Below, piece after piece: positions 8,005 through 17,444 of a stretch of 64,000 nucleotides of DNA (position 1 is the first letter of the stretch; every line of letters begins with the position of its first letter). Source of the stretch: a virus. The notes under the pieces were generated by a model. That model did no database searches and was not told the origin of the DNA. It worked only from the letters and a program-made list of their open reading frames with translations. The translations under genes and the position numbers were made by a program. Where the stretch lies: the IMG/VR virus record IMGVR_UViG_3300030508_000022, positions 1 through 64,000 of that record; one strand, written 5' to 3'.

Positions 8005-10284
8005 ATGAATTGGGACCCAATCGTACAACCCCCTTCGGACGGGGAACTCGTAAATCAATCTGTTACTGGCAGATCTATCGCTACTTTGCAGCGTAGGACC
8101 GACTTCCTGTACCAGAGGCTCAACGACTTTAGTGCTCAAAACGGGAAGTTGGTTATTCAAAATGTTGTTTTGGATAATGCAGTTCAAGTGGGAGATTGGG
8201 TTTATTTTGACTCCTCTTCTCAGTCCTACAAACAGGCTATTGCTGAAGGGGTTTACAATACAACCCTAAAGCAGTATACAGCAACTCCTAGGACTTATGT
8301 CGTTGGAGTGTGCGTGAGTGCATCTAGCAACCTTGGATCCATTCTGATGAGTGGGTATATTCAATCTCTTTCTGTTCTTGGATTTAATACATCCTATATG
8401 CTTGAGGGAGGCCAGACATATACCCCTGGTAGATACTATCTATCCTCAAAGACTCCTGGGAAGATGACTTCGGTGGCAAATGCCCCCATTGTCCAATTGG
8501 GATTCCTCAGCGGAGATTCTGCTTTTGTGTCTCCACTCCAGAAAGATATATTTGAGTCTCACATCCACTACAATTTCCCTCTGCACGCGAAGCCAGCATC
8601 CAGCCAGAATACGGATGGGTCTGGTGGCGTTACTATCAGTGGTAATAGGTATGTAGATTACTTCTACTCACCAGCGTCCAACACTCCTCCAAACATCTTG
8701 GTTGCGATAAAGGGCAATGGGACTACACCGTCTGTTGGATATGGAGCAGAATTTAGAGTTGAGATATATAGAGACTCTGGTGGACTAATGGGGGTTGATG
8801 TCTGGGGTGGCTCGTCCCTAGATCAATCAAAACCTGATCACACTGGCGGATCAGGAAGTGGAGCTTCTATTACATCTGTTACTGGGAATGCTTGGCCAAC
8901 CTACGGGTCTTGGTATGCTGTCCCCAATACAGGATTGTCTGTTGCTTTCTTCAGGCAGGATGCAACGTATTCCACAAATACATTGGCATCTGATATTACG
9001 GACAGTGTCCAAGGGATTGCCATTAACACAGACCGATTTAAGTTTTTCCTCCCATCAGATTTGACTGGATGGGCTAACCTAAATCCATTCGACAACCAGG
9101 TTGTCTCTGGACCAGTATTTAGATACGTAAGGGAGGGGGATGTACCACTCAATTCCGTGTGGCCTCCAACCCCTACCAGTTCTGTTGAGATCTCCAACAA
9201 TGGAGTGTCACTTTCTGCCGGTCAGGATTTTTATTGCCTTCCTCAGGATCTACTGTGGATCCCAGCAGCTATTGATACAGTAAATCTTAGGCTATATGCT
9301 CCATGGCCATACGACTACAATGCTCGCAGTGCAGAAGATCCGAATTCTCCATATTTTAAGGCTCTTGAGGTATTCTTTTCCAGTGCCAACATTAGCACTG
9401 CAAAACCACTTGTTGTTTCTCTTCAGAGCAATAGCAATGCCATTTCAGTTACGGATTGCCTAACAGGAAATCCTGCAACATCTGGCAATCTTGCACTAGG
9501 TCTAACACTAGACTTAAACACACTTGCTGGACCGGACAGTAATTCGTGCATAGCAGGAACCGACCCAACATCTCAGAAATTCCTTACATCCGCTTTGGTC
9601 AGTCGACTGACCGCTGGAGCTGGCATAAAGATCGTTGGTAGCACCACCAACATAAATGGGCAGCAAACCGGTGCTCTAACCCTGTCTACAGATGGAGTAC
9701 AGACATCAGGGGAGGTATCTATTGTGTCTTTGAAGAATGCCAAGGAGAGTCTTTATAATGGTATTACTCCGTGTGTGCTTTTCTTGCCACCATCTACAAC
9801 AAAGTGTCAGATCGTCTCTAAAGTCAACATTCCTGTGAACGGGATTGTTGGGAACATTTCTTTAACAATTGCATCGTCAATCTTTGGGTCAACCTCAGTT
9901 GGTAGTGCTCCAGTAATTGCTACATTCAAGTCTACTCATTACGTTCTTAGGAATGGAGTAAATCTAAGCAGCTTTATTGAGTCCTCTGCCTTTGCAGTCC
10001 AGTACTGGTCTGTCAGTCTTGCTAATTACACTGCGTATTCGGTCCTTATCCCAAGCTATCCAAGTGTGTCTTCTATTGTTACCTCTTCATCTCCACCAGC
10101 GAGTGGAGTTGTTCTGACAAGTGGGACTGTTAGTAATGGTGGGTCAAATCCACAAGGGCTGCTTCCAGGGGATTCAATCTTGACAGTAATCGAGAGAGTT
10201 GCTTCTATTATTGATGGTCAAGCTGACTCATACACAGGGAATATCGGATTCACCAGTGTCAACTGGCAGCTAACTACATCATAA
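8005..10284 (+). CDS. Large tail-fibre-like structural protein (759 aa)
   Basis: The ATG at 8005 is two bases after the previous stop. An N-terminal helical adaptor (GRSIATLQRRTDFLYQRLND) leads into a long Gly/Ser/Thr/Asn-rich beta region with no stop in 2.3 kb. A middle segment (SHIHYNFPLHAKP, about residue 184) contains the His pair often seen near fibre or receptor-binding domains. There are no enzymatic motifs. It heads a run of fibre-type genes and is the largest of them, so a fibre or fibre-attachment role is likely. Confidence 0.6.
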   Translation: MNWDPIVQPPSDGELVNQSVTGRSIATLQRRTDFLYQRLNDFSAQNGKLVIQNVVLDNAVQVGDWVYFDSSSQSYKQAIAEGVYNTTLKQYTATPRTYVVGVCVSASSNLGSILMSGYIQSLSVLGFNTSYMLEGGQTYTPGRYYLSSKTPGKMTSVANAPIVQLGFLSGDSAFVSPLQKDIFESHIHYNFPLHAKPASSQNTDGSGGVTISGNRYVDYFYSPASNTPPNILVAIKGNGTTPSVGYGAEFRVEIYRDSGGLMGVDVWGGSSLDQSKPDHTGGSGSGASITSVTGNAWPTYGSWYAVPNTGLSVAFFRQDATYSTNTLASDITDSVQGIAINTDRFKFFLPSDLTGWANLNPFDNQVVSGPVFRYVREGDVPLNSVWPPTPTSSVEISNNGVSLSAGQDFYCLPQDLLWIPAAIDTVNLRLYAPWPYDYNARSAEDPNSPYFKALEVFFSSANISTAKPLVVSLQSNSNAISVTDCLTGNPATSGNLALGLTLDLNTLAGPDSNSCIAGTDPTSQKFLTSALVSRLTAGAGIKIVGSTTNINGQQTGALTLSTDGVQTSGEVSIVSLKNAKESLYNGITPCVLFLPPSTTKCQIVSKVNIPVNGIVGNISLTIASSIFGSTSVGSAPVIATFKSTHYVLRNGVNLSSFIESSAFAVQYWSVSLANYTAYSVLIPSYPSVSSIVTSSSPPASGVVLTSGTVSNGGSNPQGLLPGDSILTVIERVASIIDGQADSYTGNIGFTSVNWQLTTS

Positions 10285-10293
10285 TAGATCCAA

Positions 10294-11235
10294 ATGTCAG
10301 AAAGTATTGTATTTCCAGAATGGCTAAACTCAAACTCACAAAGAAACTATCCGATTCAAGAGAATGCTAGTAGGACGGATGTTTCTGGTGCGTTTGTAAT
10401 ACCAAATAGTTTAGTAGTTGCTTTCCAGATCAACTACCCCAGGAGCTATGTGGGTGGTACGTTCTATATATCCACACTAACTGTCTCTGAGGACAATGTG
10501 TCTATCGAGATTTCGTTCCAACCTAGCGACACAACTGTATCTCCAATTCAAATTTCAACAGTAACTATTGAGGGGAGTTCTTTTACTCAGGACTCTTACT
10601 ATTCGTTTGTTGGATCTGGATCGAATGTGTCTGTACTGGGGTCTATTGGCGTTGGAGATATTTCTGAGACAATCAGTGAAGGTATTGGAGTTTTTAAATT
10701 CCTGCCAGCAAGTACACTATTTGAGGCAAACACCCAGTTTGTTTCAGTGCCGGCTCTTCAGTCGGTTGAGATCTACAACCCTAGCAACTCCCTGCTATAC
10801 ACAGCTACAGATGTTCTTAAACTAAAGGCTGGGCAGAACATTAGGCTTACCTACGAACAGTTAGATTCAGATCCGTATGGTGTAATTCGTATTGATGCTG
10901 TCAATGGAGAGAACCTGGTAGAAACTTCTACCTGTAACAACGCTTTAGCATTTGTCCCATCTCCTATTACACAGATAAATGGTGTATCTCCAGACGCCAA
11001 TGGCAGGATCTTTCTAGAGGGATCTGACTGTATCCAGATAACTACAGACCCGGCAACAAACAGTATCCAAATCATAGACACATGTTCTACATCATGTTGT
11101 GGATGCACCCAGCTCGAGATACTAACTACTGCCCTAGAGCAGCTCAGGGCTCAAGAGACCACTCTTGCAGCATTAATTTCCAGTACCCAAGGTCAGCAGA
11201 GTGAAATGCTGGCAAACCTAATCTCCAATCTGTGA
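10294..11235 (+). CDS. Tail protein, paralogue 1 of the W-N-R-FP family
   Basis: This is the first of five adjacent genes sharing an N-terminal motif, here FPEWLNSNSQRNYPIQE, and a C-terminal INGVSPDANGRIFLEG-type segment. A Cys cluster (TSCCGCTQLE) follows, then a short coiled coil (LTTALEQLRAQETTLAALIS), suggesting trimerisation. The body between is beta-rich and differs strongly from its paralogues. The family probably forms distal tail appendages with a shared attachment head. The stop overlaps the next start by four bases (GTGA). Confidence 0.6.
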   Translation: MSESIVFPEWLNSNSQRNYPIQENASRTDVSGAFVIPNSLVVAFQINYPRSYVGGTFYISTLTVSEDNVSIEISFQPSDTTVSPIQISTVTIEGSSFTQDSYYSFVGSGSNVSVLGSIGVGDISETISEGIGVFKFLPASTLFEANTQFVSVPALQSVEIYNPSNSLLYTATDVLKLKAGQNIRLTYEQLDSDPYGVIRIDAVNGENLVETSTCNNALAFVPSPITQINGVSPDANGRIFLEGSDCIQITTDPATNSIQIIDTCSTSCCGCTQLEILTTALEQLRAQETTLAALISSTQGQQSEMLANLISNL

Positions 11236-12758
11236 TAGATACCCAAGGATGGCAACAAGAGAATTCAATAAGGGTTTTTCCATTTTCTGAAACTGTTTTA
11301 GAAAATCAGTCAAACCCAGCGATCCCTTTTGACTTTATTGTAGATCTTAAGTTTACACCAGGCAGGTGGCACAATCACGATGTCTACCTGTCACTAATTC
11401 GATACTTTCAAACTGCTGACCAGTATGAACTTACACTGAGTTATATCTCAGATTCTACAGTAGCAATCGTTGTCACTGTAGATAGGCTATTAAATTCTGT
11501 AAGTAGGGTGGGTCATCCGATCTCCGTAAAGTCCTCTACTCAATACTCCTGCCTAACCTTTACTCCAGGAGCGAAGTGGGATCCAGATTCAAGTTTGGCT
11601 CTATGGATAATGAGCGCTGGATCGCTCGTGTCTGGAGCTTACACATTAAGTTTTTTGTCAAGCCAGTCTGCCATTGACGATAGTGTGGTTAATCCTGGAC
11701 CTCACACAATAAGGAGAATTTTTATTGAGCCTGTTGCTACCAACTCGCCGACCTCTCAGGTTCCCCCAATCCCTCCTGAGTCTACGTGGGGTAGGGAGGT
11801 GACCCAGAAAATAATCGGAGGAGATAACATAAGTATTACCCAAGACCTTGCCGACCCATCTATGATTATCCTGGATTCTATTCCAGGAGCAGGAGATGGT
11901 GGAACCCCTGGTGTCTCTGGAGAGCTGTTGTGGATAAATGATGTCTCTGGTTCTGGTCCTACTTCCAATGTAACGCTCTCTACTTCTGATTGCTTGCACC
12001 ACATCGAGCAACCTCCCGTTGATGGGGGTGGTGTTGTAGCAAACACTATTCAGATCTTAAGCAGCTGCCTACCATGCTGCTCTTGTGAAGAATATAGAGC
12101 CGTCAGTGCTGCTATTTCTAGGCGGTCTCAAAAGCTAAAAGATCTGTGCACAATTCTATCTAACATGATCCAAGCTAATACAGCCCTATACAACGAGGCT
12201 GTAGATACAATCAATAATGCTAGAGCTCCCATAGTCCAAGTCAGAAACTTGAGGGTATATCCAAACTACTTCAAGGTGAGCCTCCAGAATGTTTGTGTAC
12301 TGCCTGCATACATCCACTTTTCTATCAATATTACTGGGAATGATCCCACTGTACTACCATCACAATTCTCTATTGTTGATGGCGATAGTATTTTGTATGT
12401 TGGAGTGCCACCCACACTTCCTCCACTTGTGGGTACTAGCAAGGACTATGCAGGATCATTCTCCAATCAAGTCCCCACAGTGGCTGGTGTTACTGATTAC
12501 TGCACTCAATCACCAGTTGCTCCAGGTAGTTTTGTAGATTTGATATTTGTAGACAACACTGAATTATCCCGAGACATTAGAACGATTGGTATTACTGTCG
12601 ACGCTTATTCAAATGGTATATATGGGGCAAACAAGAATTATGGGTGCAAATTAGATCACTACACTGCTAAGGTGGTTGATGGTCAACCAATCACTCTAAA
12701 TTCGTGCGGGAAACCAAACACAATCCCACAATGGGATATTAAACAGCTAGTGCCATGA
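11232..12758 (+). CDS. Tail protein, paralogue 2 of the W-N-R-FP family
   Basis: It starts with GTG overlapping the previous stop. The N-terminus (GWQQENSIRVFPFSE) is the clearest copy of the family motif. A Cys-rich CLPCCSCEEY segment near residue 280 precedes a helical stretch, matching the Cys cluster of paralogue 1. At 508 aa it is the longest member, with an extra C-terminal beta domain of about 180 residues. A disulphide or metal-binding knot at the Cys cluster is possible but not shown. Confidence 0.6.
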   Translation: MIDTQGWQQENSIRVFPFSETVLENQSNPAIPFDFIVDLKFTPGRWHNHDVYLSLIRYFQTADQYELTLSYISDSTVAIVVTVDRLLNSVSRVGHPISVKSSTQYSCLTFTPGAKWDPDSSLALWIMSAGSLVSGAYTLSFLSSQSAIDDSVVNPGPHTIRRIFIEPVATNSPTSQVPPIPPESTWGREVTQKIIGGDNISITQDLADPSMIILDSIPGAGDGGTPGVSGELLWINDVSGSGPTSNVTLSTSDCLHHIEQPPVDGGGVVANTIQILSSCLPCCSCEEYRAVSAAISRRSQKLKDLCTILSNMIQANTALYNEAVDTINNARAPIVQVRNLRVYPNYFKVSLQNVCVLPAYIHFSINITGNDPTVLPSQFSIVDGDSILYVGVPPTLPPLVGTSKDYAGSFSNQVPTVAGVTDYCTQSPVAPGSFVDLIFVDNTELSRDIRTIGITVDAYSNGIYGANKNYGCKLDHYTAKVVDGQPITLNSCGKPNTIPQWDIKQLVP

Positions 12759-13588
12759 TCGGAACAAAAGAAGATTGGTTCAACTTAAATTCGCTGAGGT
12801 CTTTCCCGCTGGAATACGGAGACACTCCAGTGTCTGACACTGGGTTTGTGCTTGTTCCATCAATCATTGTGGATTGCATGGTGGTTGCACAATCCAACGA
12901 CTTCCAACCAGTGCTTTCTTCGATTCATTTTTCTAAAACTCTAATTACTGCTTCGTTTTACGACAGCTTTTCTGGGCAAGATTCTTTTATAGCTCAGGTA
13001 CCTATATCCAGTGACTATTCAGTGGCAAATATTATAAGCGTTGGCAACTTTGATGTTTCTGGGTGGGTTGCCTTTGGGGAGGTTTCTACACTATCTCATT
13101 GGTCTGGATCTGGATTGCACAAGCTGAGTAAAACATCCAACTATCTCTCCTCACACTGCTTTATGGCAGCGGGTCCAGAGGTTGTTTCCTCTGTGTCAGG
13201 TGGTGGGGGAAAGTTTACTGGAAATGTATTGATATCAGCATCAGGGGAGCTACTTACTAGCGTAAGCTCGGAGGTAGTCAATGGGGTTATTGAATACAGT
13301 ATTGTATTTTATCTATCTTCCACTGGAGACATTTCTACTCTCTGCACCCCTGCCTCAAATCTGTGCGACTGCTTGTTGCCTCCAATTGCAAAAATAAATA
13401 CCGTTTCTCCAGACTCCTCTGGTAATATAAATATAGTTGTAGACCCATCATTTGGGTTGCAGATAACCAATGTGTCCGATGGCATATTATTGTCTTTGCC
13501 ACAAACAGCACAGACAGCGTGTAATAAGACTCAAACATTGCCATTCCCAGATGGAAGACTCCCAAGTGAGTCATACCTTACATCATAA
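12755..13588 (+). CDS. Tail protein, paralogue 3 of the W-N-R-FP family
   Basis: The ATGA overlap couples it to the previous gene. The N-terminal motif is DWFNLNSLRSFPLEYG and the C-terminal family segment is INTVSPDSSGNINIVV, preceded by a Cys pair (CDCLLPP). At 277 aa it lacks the extra domain of paralogue 2. No enzymatic motif is visible. It probably arose by duplication within this array. Confidence 0.6.
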   Translation: MIGTKEDWFNLNSLRSFPLEYGDTPVSDTGFVLVPSIIVDCMVVAQSNDFQPVLSSIHFSKTLITASFYDSFSGQDSFIAQVPISSDYSVANIISVGNFDVSGWVAFGEVSTLSHWSGSGLHKLSKTSNYLSSHCFMAAGPEVVSSVSGGGGKFTGNVLISASGELLTSVSSEVVNGVIEYSIVFYLSSTGDISTLCTPASNLCDCLLPPIAKINTVSPDSSGNINIVVDPSFGLQITNVSDGILLSLPQTAQTACNKTQTLPFPDGRLPSESYLTS

Positions 13589-14298
13589 TGGAAACAGATA
13601 TTTATACAGAGTGGAGAAATCAACATGAGAGTCAGGAGTTCCCATTTATTGGTTCTTCTGGGTATTTCCCCAACAATCTTTTTGTTGATATATCTATTGC
13701 GTCTTATGGTTCCCAATCCATCTGGCTATCATCTTTGTCTCAGAGTGGCAGTGTAATTAATGGGATTTTAAAGTCAGACAGTGGCGAGGTATTTTCATTT
13801 AGCCAGACATCGTTTAATTCATGTAACGCAGCTGCTCCAATTACATCTTCAAGGGGCAAGCAGGTTGGTACAATTGTCTTTGGAGAATCTGCTCCATCTA
13901 TGGTTCCTTTTATTACTAGCTCCTCCTCTTCGATCAAAGATGGCACAATTCTAGTAGATCCACTATGTATTTTTGTCTTTAGCCCCAAACAGGTATCTTC
14001 TATACAAATCGGTAGAGATGTCTACAGTGGAGTTATCAAGCTTGTTGAGGGAGAGGGGGTCACTATTACTGGTACTGGCAGTAATGTTGTAGTAAATAGT
14101 ATTGGGGGGGACAATAGCTCAGACTGTTGCTTAAAAACGTTCCAACCGCTAAAGTCTATTAACTCCATTACAACAAAGAATGGAAATCTTTTCATCAGGG
14201 CACAGGATGTTGGACAACCAGCTTCTTCTACTGATGTGCAGCAAATTATAAGAATAAATCCGATTCCAAATGGAATCCAAATATCTCTATCAAATTGA
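13588..14298 (+). CDS. Tail protein, paralogue 4 of the W-N-R-FP family
   Basis: It starts at the TAATG overlap with the previous gene. The N-terminal motif (EWRNQHESQEFPFIG) has lost the usual Arg before FP, making it the most diverged head. A Cys pair (DCCLKTFQPL) is followed by a weaker copy of the C-terminal segment (INSITTKNGNLFIRA). At 236 aa it is the shortest of the five. Its stop overlaps the next start (TTGA). Confidence 0.55.
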   Translation: METDIYTEWRNQHESQEFPFIGSSGYFPNNLFVDISIASYGSQSIWLSSLSQSGSVINGILKSDSGEVFSFSQTSFNSCNAAAPITSSRGKQVGTIVFGESAPSMVPFITSSSSSIKDGTILVDPLCIFVFSPKQVSSIQIGRDVYSGVIKLVEGEGVTITGTGSNVVVNSIGGDNSSDCCLKTFQPLKSINSITTKNGNLFIRAQDVGQPASSTDVQQIIRINPIPNGIQISLSN

Positions 14299-15119
14299 CA
14301 GGACTATTCCCTACATTCTTAGATGAAAATGCCAACAGGGCATTTCCTTTTGTAGAGAACACTATCTCAAGTAGTGTTCCAGATTCCTGTTTTCTAGATT
14401 TTAGGGGGTGGAGTAGACTCGGAATAAATACGCTACCAAATTTCTACATGATCTATGACCAGACATCTGGGCACCCAGTTCCCACTGGATACGAATCATT
14501 TGTACAGACTGGTATGGTTCATTTGTTTTTTGAGCTCATCTCTGGCAATACTCTTATATCAAGGACTGTTTGCTTTTATGTCCCAGCCGCAAATAGTACC
14601 TGGCCATATCTATCCAAGAGTACGCTACTTGCCAGTTCTGGAGCTAAGTCACTTGAGGTAAAAATAGTTGTTGATTCTCCAATTTTGTCAGTGCTCATCC
14701 CTGAAAATAATGGATCCGCTACGGTAGGACCTATGTTTGTGGAGCCGGCCCAATTGATGAATGTGGGTGGTATTGTTATTGATAGCCTTAGTGTCATTCA
14801 CTCCCAGGTCGGAAACCCAGAAAGATTTATAACCGGAGATGTAGTGTTCCTTCCTGGCATAAACAATGAAGTTACTCAGTCCGGTAGCGGAGTTGTTCTT
14901 ACTACTCAACAGGGGTATGGTCTTGGACAACAAGTCTACTATGGTACAGACAATGGGGTATGTGACGGAAATGTTTCCCTTATTAATGGAGCCTCACCAG
15001 ACAACAACGATGTATTTAGTATTGTAGCTGGACCTGGAGTTATTATAAAAGATAGCCCATCTACAAATAGCATAATGATTTCACTAGACCCCGCCAACAA
15101 TTCTGCGCAATGCCCTTAA
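14295..15119 (+). CDS. Tail protein, paralogue 5 of the W-N-R-FP family
   Basis: It starts with TTG inside the previous stop (TTGA at 14295). The head motif is [17 protein letters not shown], with Phe in place of Trp, and the C-terminal segment is [17 protein letters not shown]. The protein is 274 aa and beta-rich. It closes the five-gene array and is followed four bases later by the first collagen-like gene, which suggests that heads and collagen-like shafts are built into the same appendage. Confidence 0.55.
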   Translation: MTGLFPTFLDENANRAFPFVENTISSSVPDSCFLDFRGWSRLGINTLPNFYMIYDQTSGHPVPTGYESFVQTGMVHLFFELISGNTLISRTVCFYVPAANSTWPYLSKSTLLASSGAKSLEVKIVVDSPILSVLIPENNGSATVGPMFVEPAQLMNVGGIVIDSLSVIHSQVGNPERFITGDVVFLPGINNEVTQSGSGVVLTTQQGYGLGQQVYYGTDNGVCDGNVSLINGASPDNNDVFSIVAGPGVIIKDSPSTNSIMISLDPANNSAQCP

Positions 15120-15123
15120 TAAT

Positions 15124-15555
15124 ATGGAACAGGATTGCGATTTTATTCCACCAACGGTTCTTGGGTGCACTGGTCCATCTACTAGCGTAGAACCACTGTG
15201 CCCAAAGATTAATACAGCTCCACCACCACTTTCTGTATCACTGGAAGGAGTACAAGGATGCACTGGCCCTACTGGGCCTGCAGGTACTATTGCTGTAAGT
15301 ACTGGGCCGGCAGGACCTCCTGGACCAGCGGGTGGTATCGGTCCACAGGGTCCGGCGGGGCCAGTTGGACCTCAAGGTGGCGATGGAGTTGTTGTTGGAG
15401 CTACTGGGGCGATGGGGTCGGTTGGACCAGTTGGAGCTACTGGGGCGAGGGGGGCAACAGGATTTGGTCCTGGCGTGGGGCCACAAGGTTCTGATGGAGG
15501 TGGAGGGATTTCCACTGGCTGTTCTCCGTGTTCTATTTGCCTATTCATGCAATGA
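15124..15555 (+). CDS. Collagen-like tail protein 1
   Basis: The 143-aa product has an N-terminal head of about 40 residues ([10 protein letters not shown], then PLCPKI) shared with the next two genes. A Gly-X-Y collagen region follows ([20 protein letters not shown] and onward), and it ends in a Cys-containing cap ([11 protein letters not shown]). Collagen-like repeats in phages form thin trimeric shafts. The repeat region reads open in several frames because of its GGN/CCN composition, so opposite-strand frames here are not genes. The stop overlaps the next start (ATGA). Confidence 0.75.
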   Translation: MEQDCDFIPPTVLGCTGPSTSVEPLCPKINTAPPPLSVSLEGVQGCTGPTGPAGTIAVSTGPAGPPGPAGGIGPQGPAGPVGPQGGDGVVVGATGAMGSVGPVGATGARGATGFGPGVGPQGSDGGGGISTGCSPCSICLFMQ

Positions 15556-15965
15556 CCCAAGACTGTTTATTTAATGACCCCATAATTTTAGATTGCCCAA
15601 CAATTTCTGTTGGTGTGGATCCACTGTGTCCAAAGATACAACCAATTCCACCAACTTCTGTATCTAATCAAGGTATAGATGGACCAGTAGGTTGTACAGG
15701 TCCAGCAGGGTTAATCTCTCCCCTATCTGTAGGATTACCAGGCCCCCTTGGTCCAGCTGGTCCAGTTGGCCCTGTCGGCCCAGCCGGTCCTGCAGGCCCC
15801 GCTGGCCCTGTTGGTCCTACTGGTCCCGTGGGTCCCGTAGGCCCTGTTGGTCCCACTGGAGTTGTGGGAGGAGTTGGGCCAACGCCATCAGCTGGTGCAG
15901 CTGGATCTCCTGGTGGAACTGGTGGATCTATGTGCAGTAGTTGTGTAAAATGTACCTGGGCTTAA
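15552..15965 (+). CDS. Collagen-like tail protein 2
   Basis: The start is taken at the ATG at 15552, which overlaps the previous stop and gives the shared head ([10 protein letters not shown], then PLCPKI); a longer frame from 15528 would add eight unrelated residues. A GPVGPAGP-type Gly-X-Y run of about 25 triplets follows, and the end is a Cys cap ([10 protein letters not shown]). It is a close paralogue of the genes on either side, so triplication of one collagen-like unit is likely. Confidence 0.75.
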   Translation: MTQDCLFNDPIILDCPTISVGVDPLCPKIQPIPPTSVSNQGIDGPVGCTGPAGLISPLSVGLPGPLGPAGPVGPVGPAGPAGPAGPVGPTGPVGPVGPVGPTGVVGGVGPTPSAGAAGSPGGTGGSMCSSCVKCTWA

Positions 15966-15966
15966 T

Positions 15967-16398
15967 ATGGAATCTGACTGCTTATTTAATGCACCGGTAA
16001 TTCAGGGGTGCGAAGTCCCATCTGGACCCATAGATTCACTATGCCCTAAAATACCTAAAACTGTAGTTTCTGTAGCACTAGATGGTGCGCCAGGCCCTAT
16101 TGGCTGTACAGGCCCTACGGGGCCGTATAGTGAGGCAGTTGCTGGTCCTGTTGGTCCTGTTGGTCCTGTTGGTCCTGCTGGACCTGCTGGACCTGCTGGA
16201 CCACAGGGTGGTGCCGGTCCTCCTGGGAATCCTACTCCCGCTGGTAGTATTGGACCTACTGGACCACAAGGGGCTACTGGTCCTATAGGTCCCACTGGGA
16301 TACCAGACTTTAGTACTCCCGTAGCTACTGGCCCCGTTGGTCAGGTTGGATGTGCTGGCGGGACAGATGGTGTTTGCTATCAGGCTATTTTTCAGTAA
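15967..16398 (+). CDS. Collagen-like tail protein 3
   Basis: It is the third copy of the collagen-like unit: head [10 protein letters not shown] with a SLCPKIPK segment, a Gly-X-Y region rich in [11 protein letters not shown] triplets, and a C-terminal cap with single Cys residues (VGCAGG, GVCYQ). Near-perfect GGTCCTGTT repeats at about 16145-16180 point to recent slippage or expansion in the shaft. It starts one base after the previous stop. Confidence 0.75.
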   Translation: MESDCLFNAPVIQGCEVPSGPIDSLCPKIPKTVVSVALDGAPGPIGCTGPTGPYSEAVAGPVGPVGPVGPAGPAGPAGPQGGAGPPGNPTPAGSIGPTGPQGATGPIGPTGIPDFSTPVATGPVGQVGCAGGTDGVCYQAIFQ

Positions 16399-16408
16399 AA
16401 TAAGCTTA

Positions 16409-17134
16409 ATGAATACGGTTTTGCTACTAAAGAGAGAGACAAGCTCTAGTTATAAGAGCTCTAGTACCCCAATCTCTGGATTCGTTGGTTATGGTATGAA
16501 AGTATATGTAGATACTGCATACAATATAGTTCCAGAAATATTCGTAATGCAAAGGGATGTAAACAGCTCATACACTGATGGAGTATGCGACACGCTGTAT
16601 TCAGTTGCTTCTGTAGACGAGCTAGAGTCTATCCCCCCAAATGCTCCAGACCCTGATGGATCAAACTTCTTCCGTGTATCCTCACTAGAGATGGTTTTTA
16701 AGTCTCCACAAGATTTAGACAATGCATGGAGTGTGATATCTCAGGACGTTCTGTCACTAGCTACAGCAAACGACCTTTTGATCAACACATCCCCAGATGT
16801 TGTTGCTATGTATCCAGCTGATGCCTTCCCAAGATACTACGGGAATACCACCGCTACTCCATCTGGATCTGACCTTACAGCACTACAATCAGACACATCA
16901 TTCTCTACATCACTCACTGTATCGGAAACCTCTAGTGGGTCTAACTACTACTCATTCTGTTATCCAGCCACAATAGGTACGTCATCCTTGTCTGTGAATG
17001 GCACTTCTACAGCCACTAATTTTTCCACTGTAACTCTTACCAACAAGTACGGGGCCCCAGTACTGTACAATGTATACACAACAACTGCCGCACTAGCATC
17101 TGGAAGTAATTCTATTGTATTCGTTGGTGCCTAA
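16409..17134 (+). CDS. Unknown structural protein after the collagen array (241 aa)
   Basis: The frame extends upstream into the collagen-like gene, but the ATG at 16409 (MNTVLLLKRE) lies just past that gene's stop and is the likely start. The protein has an alpha/beta N-terminal half with a YGMKVYVDTAYN segment and a Ser/Thr-rich C-terminal half ending in a repetitive beta pattern. No family is recognised. A virion role is inferred from its place between fibre genes. Confidence 0.55.
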   Translation: MNTVLLLKRETSSSYKSSSTPISGFVGYGMKVYVDTAYNIVPEIFVMQRDVNSSYTDGVCDTLYSVASVDELESIPPNAPDPDGSNFFRVSSLEMVFKSPQDLDNAWSVISQDVLSLATANDLLINTSPDVVAMYPADAFPRYYGNTTATPSGSDLTALQSDTSFSTSLTVSETSSGSNYYSFCYPATIGTSSLSVNGTSTATNFSTVTLTNKYGAPVLYNVYTTTAALASGSNSIVFVGA

Positions 17135-17138
17135 CATC

Positions 17139-17444
17139 ATGATAATCACTAAGAAGAAGGCTCTAAATATTGTATCTACTGCTGCCGTAATAAAAGACAT
17201 TCCAGCCTTACACCCTATATTTGAAGCAGCTAAAGCTAAGATAACCGAGGCTGGTAGAAAAGAGCGGTGTACCACTTGCCAAGCAAACAATATTCTTTCT
17301 GATATATCTGACAAAGCCCTATCTGCTATAATAAATCTCTCTGAAGATGATCTGCAGAAACTAAAGAAAACCCTTTCCATAAACGAACCAATTTATGCAT
17401 ACACATCTACCCAAACCGGAGTTAATCTAAAAAAACTAGGATGA
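17139..17444 (+). CDS. Small CxxC protein (101 aa)
   Basis: The ATG at 17139 (MIITKKKALN) follows the previous stop by four bases; an upstream start at 17115 would overlap that gene. The protein is helical and Lys-rich, with one CTTC pair near residue 46. Its length and charge resemble small assembly chaperones found beside fibre genes, but this is only a positional suggestion. The stop overlaps the next start (ATGA). Confidence 0.5.
   Translation: MIITKKKALNIVSTAAVIKDIPALHPIFEAAKAKITEAGRKERCTTCQANNILSDISDKALSAIINLSEDDLQKLKKTLSINEPIYAYTSTQTGVNLKKLG

Noticed and set aside
15238-16295. Several long frames on both strands in the collagen-like region
   Set aside because: Gly-X-Y repeats in GGN/CCN codons leave all frames open. 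The three plus-strand genes have heads and caps that the others lack.
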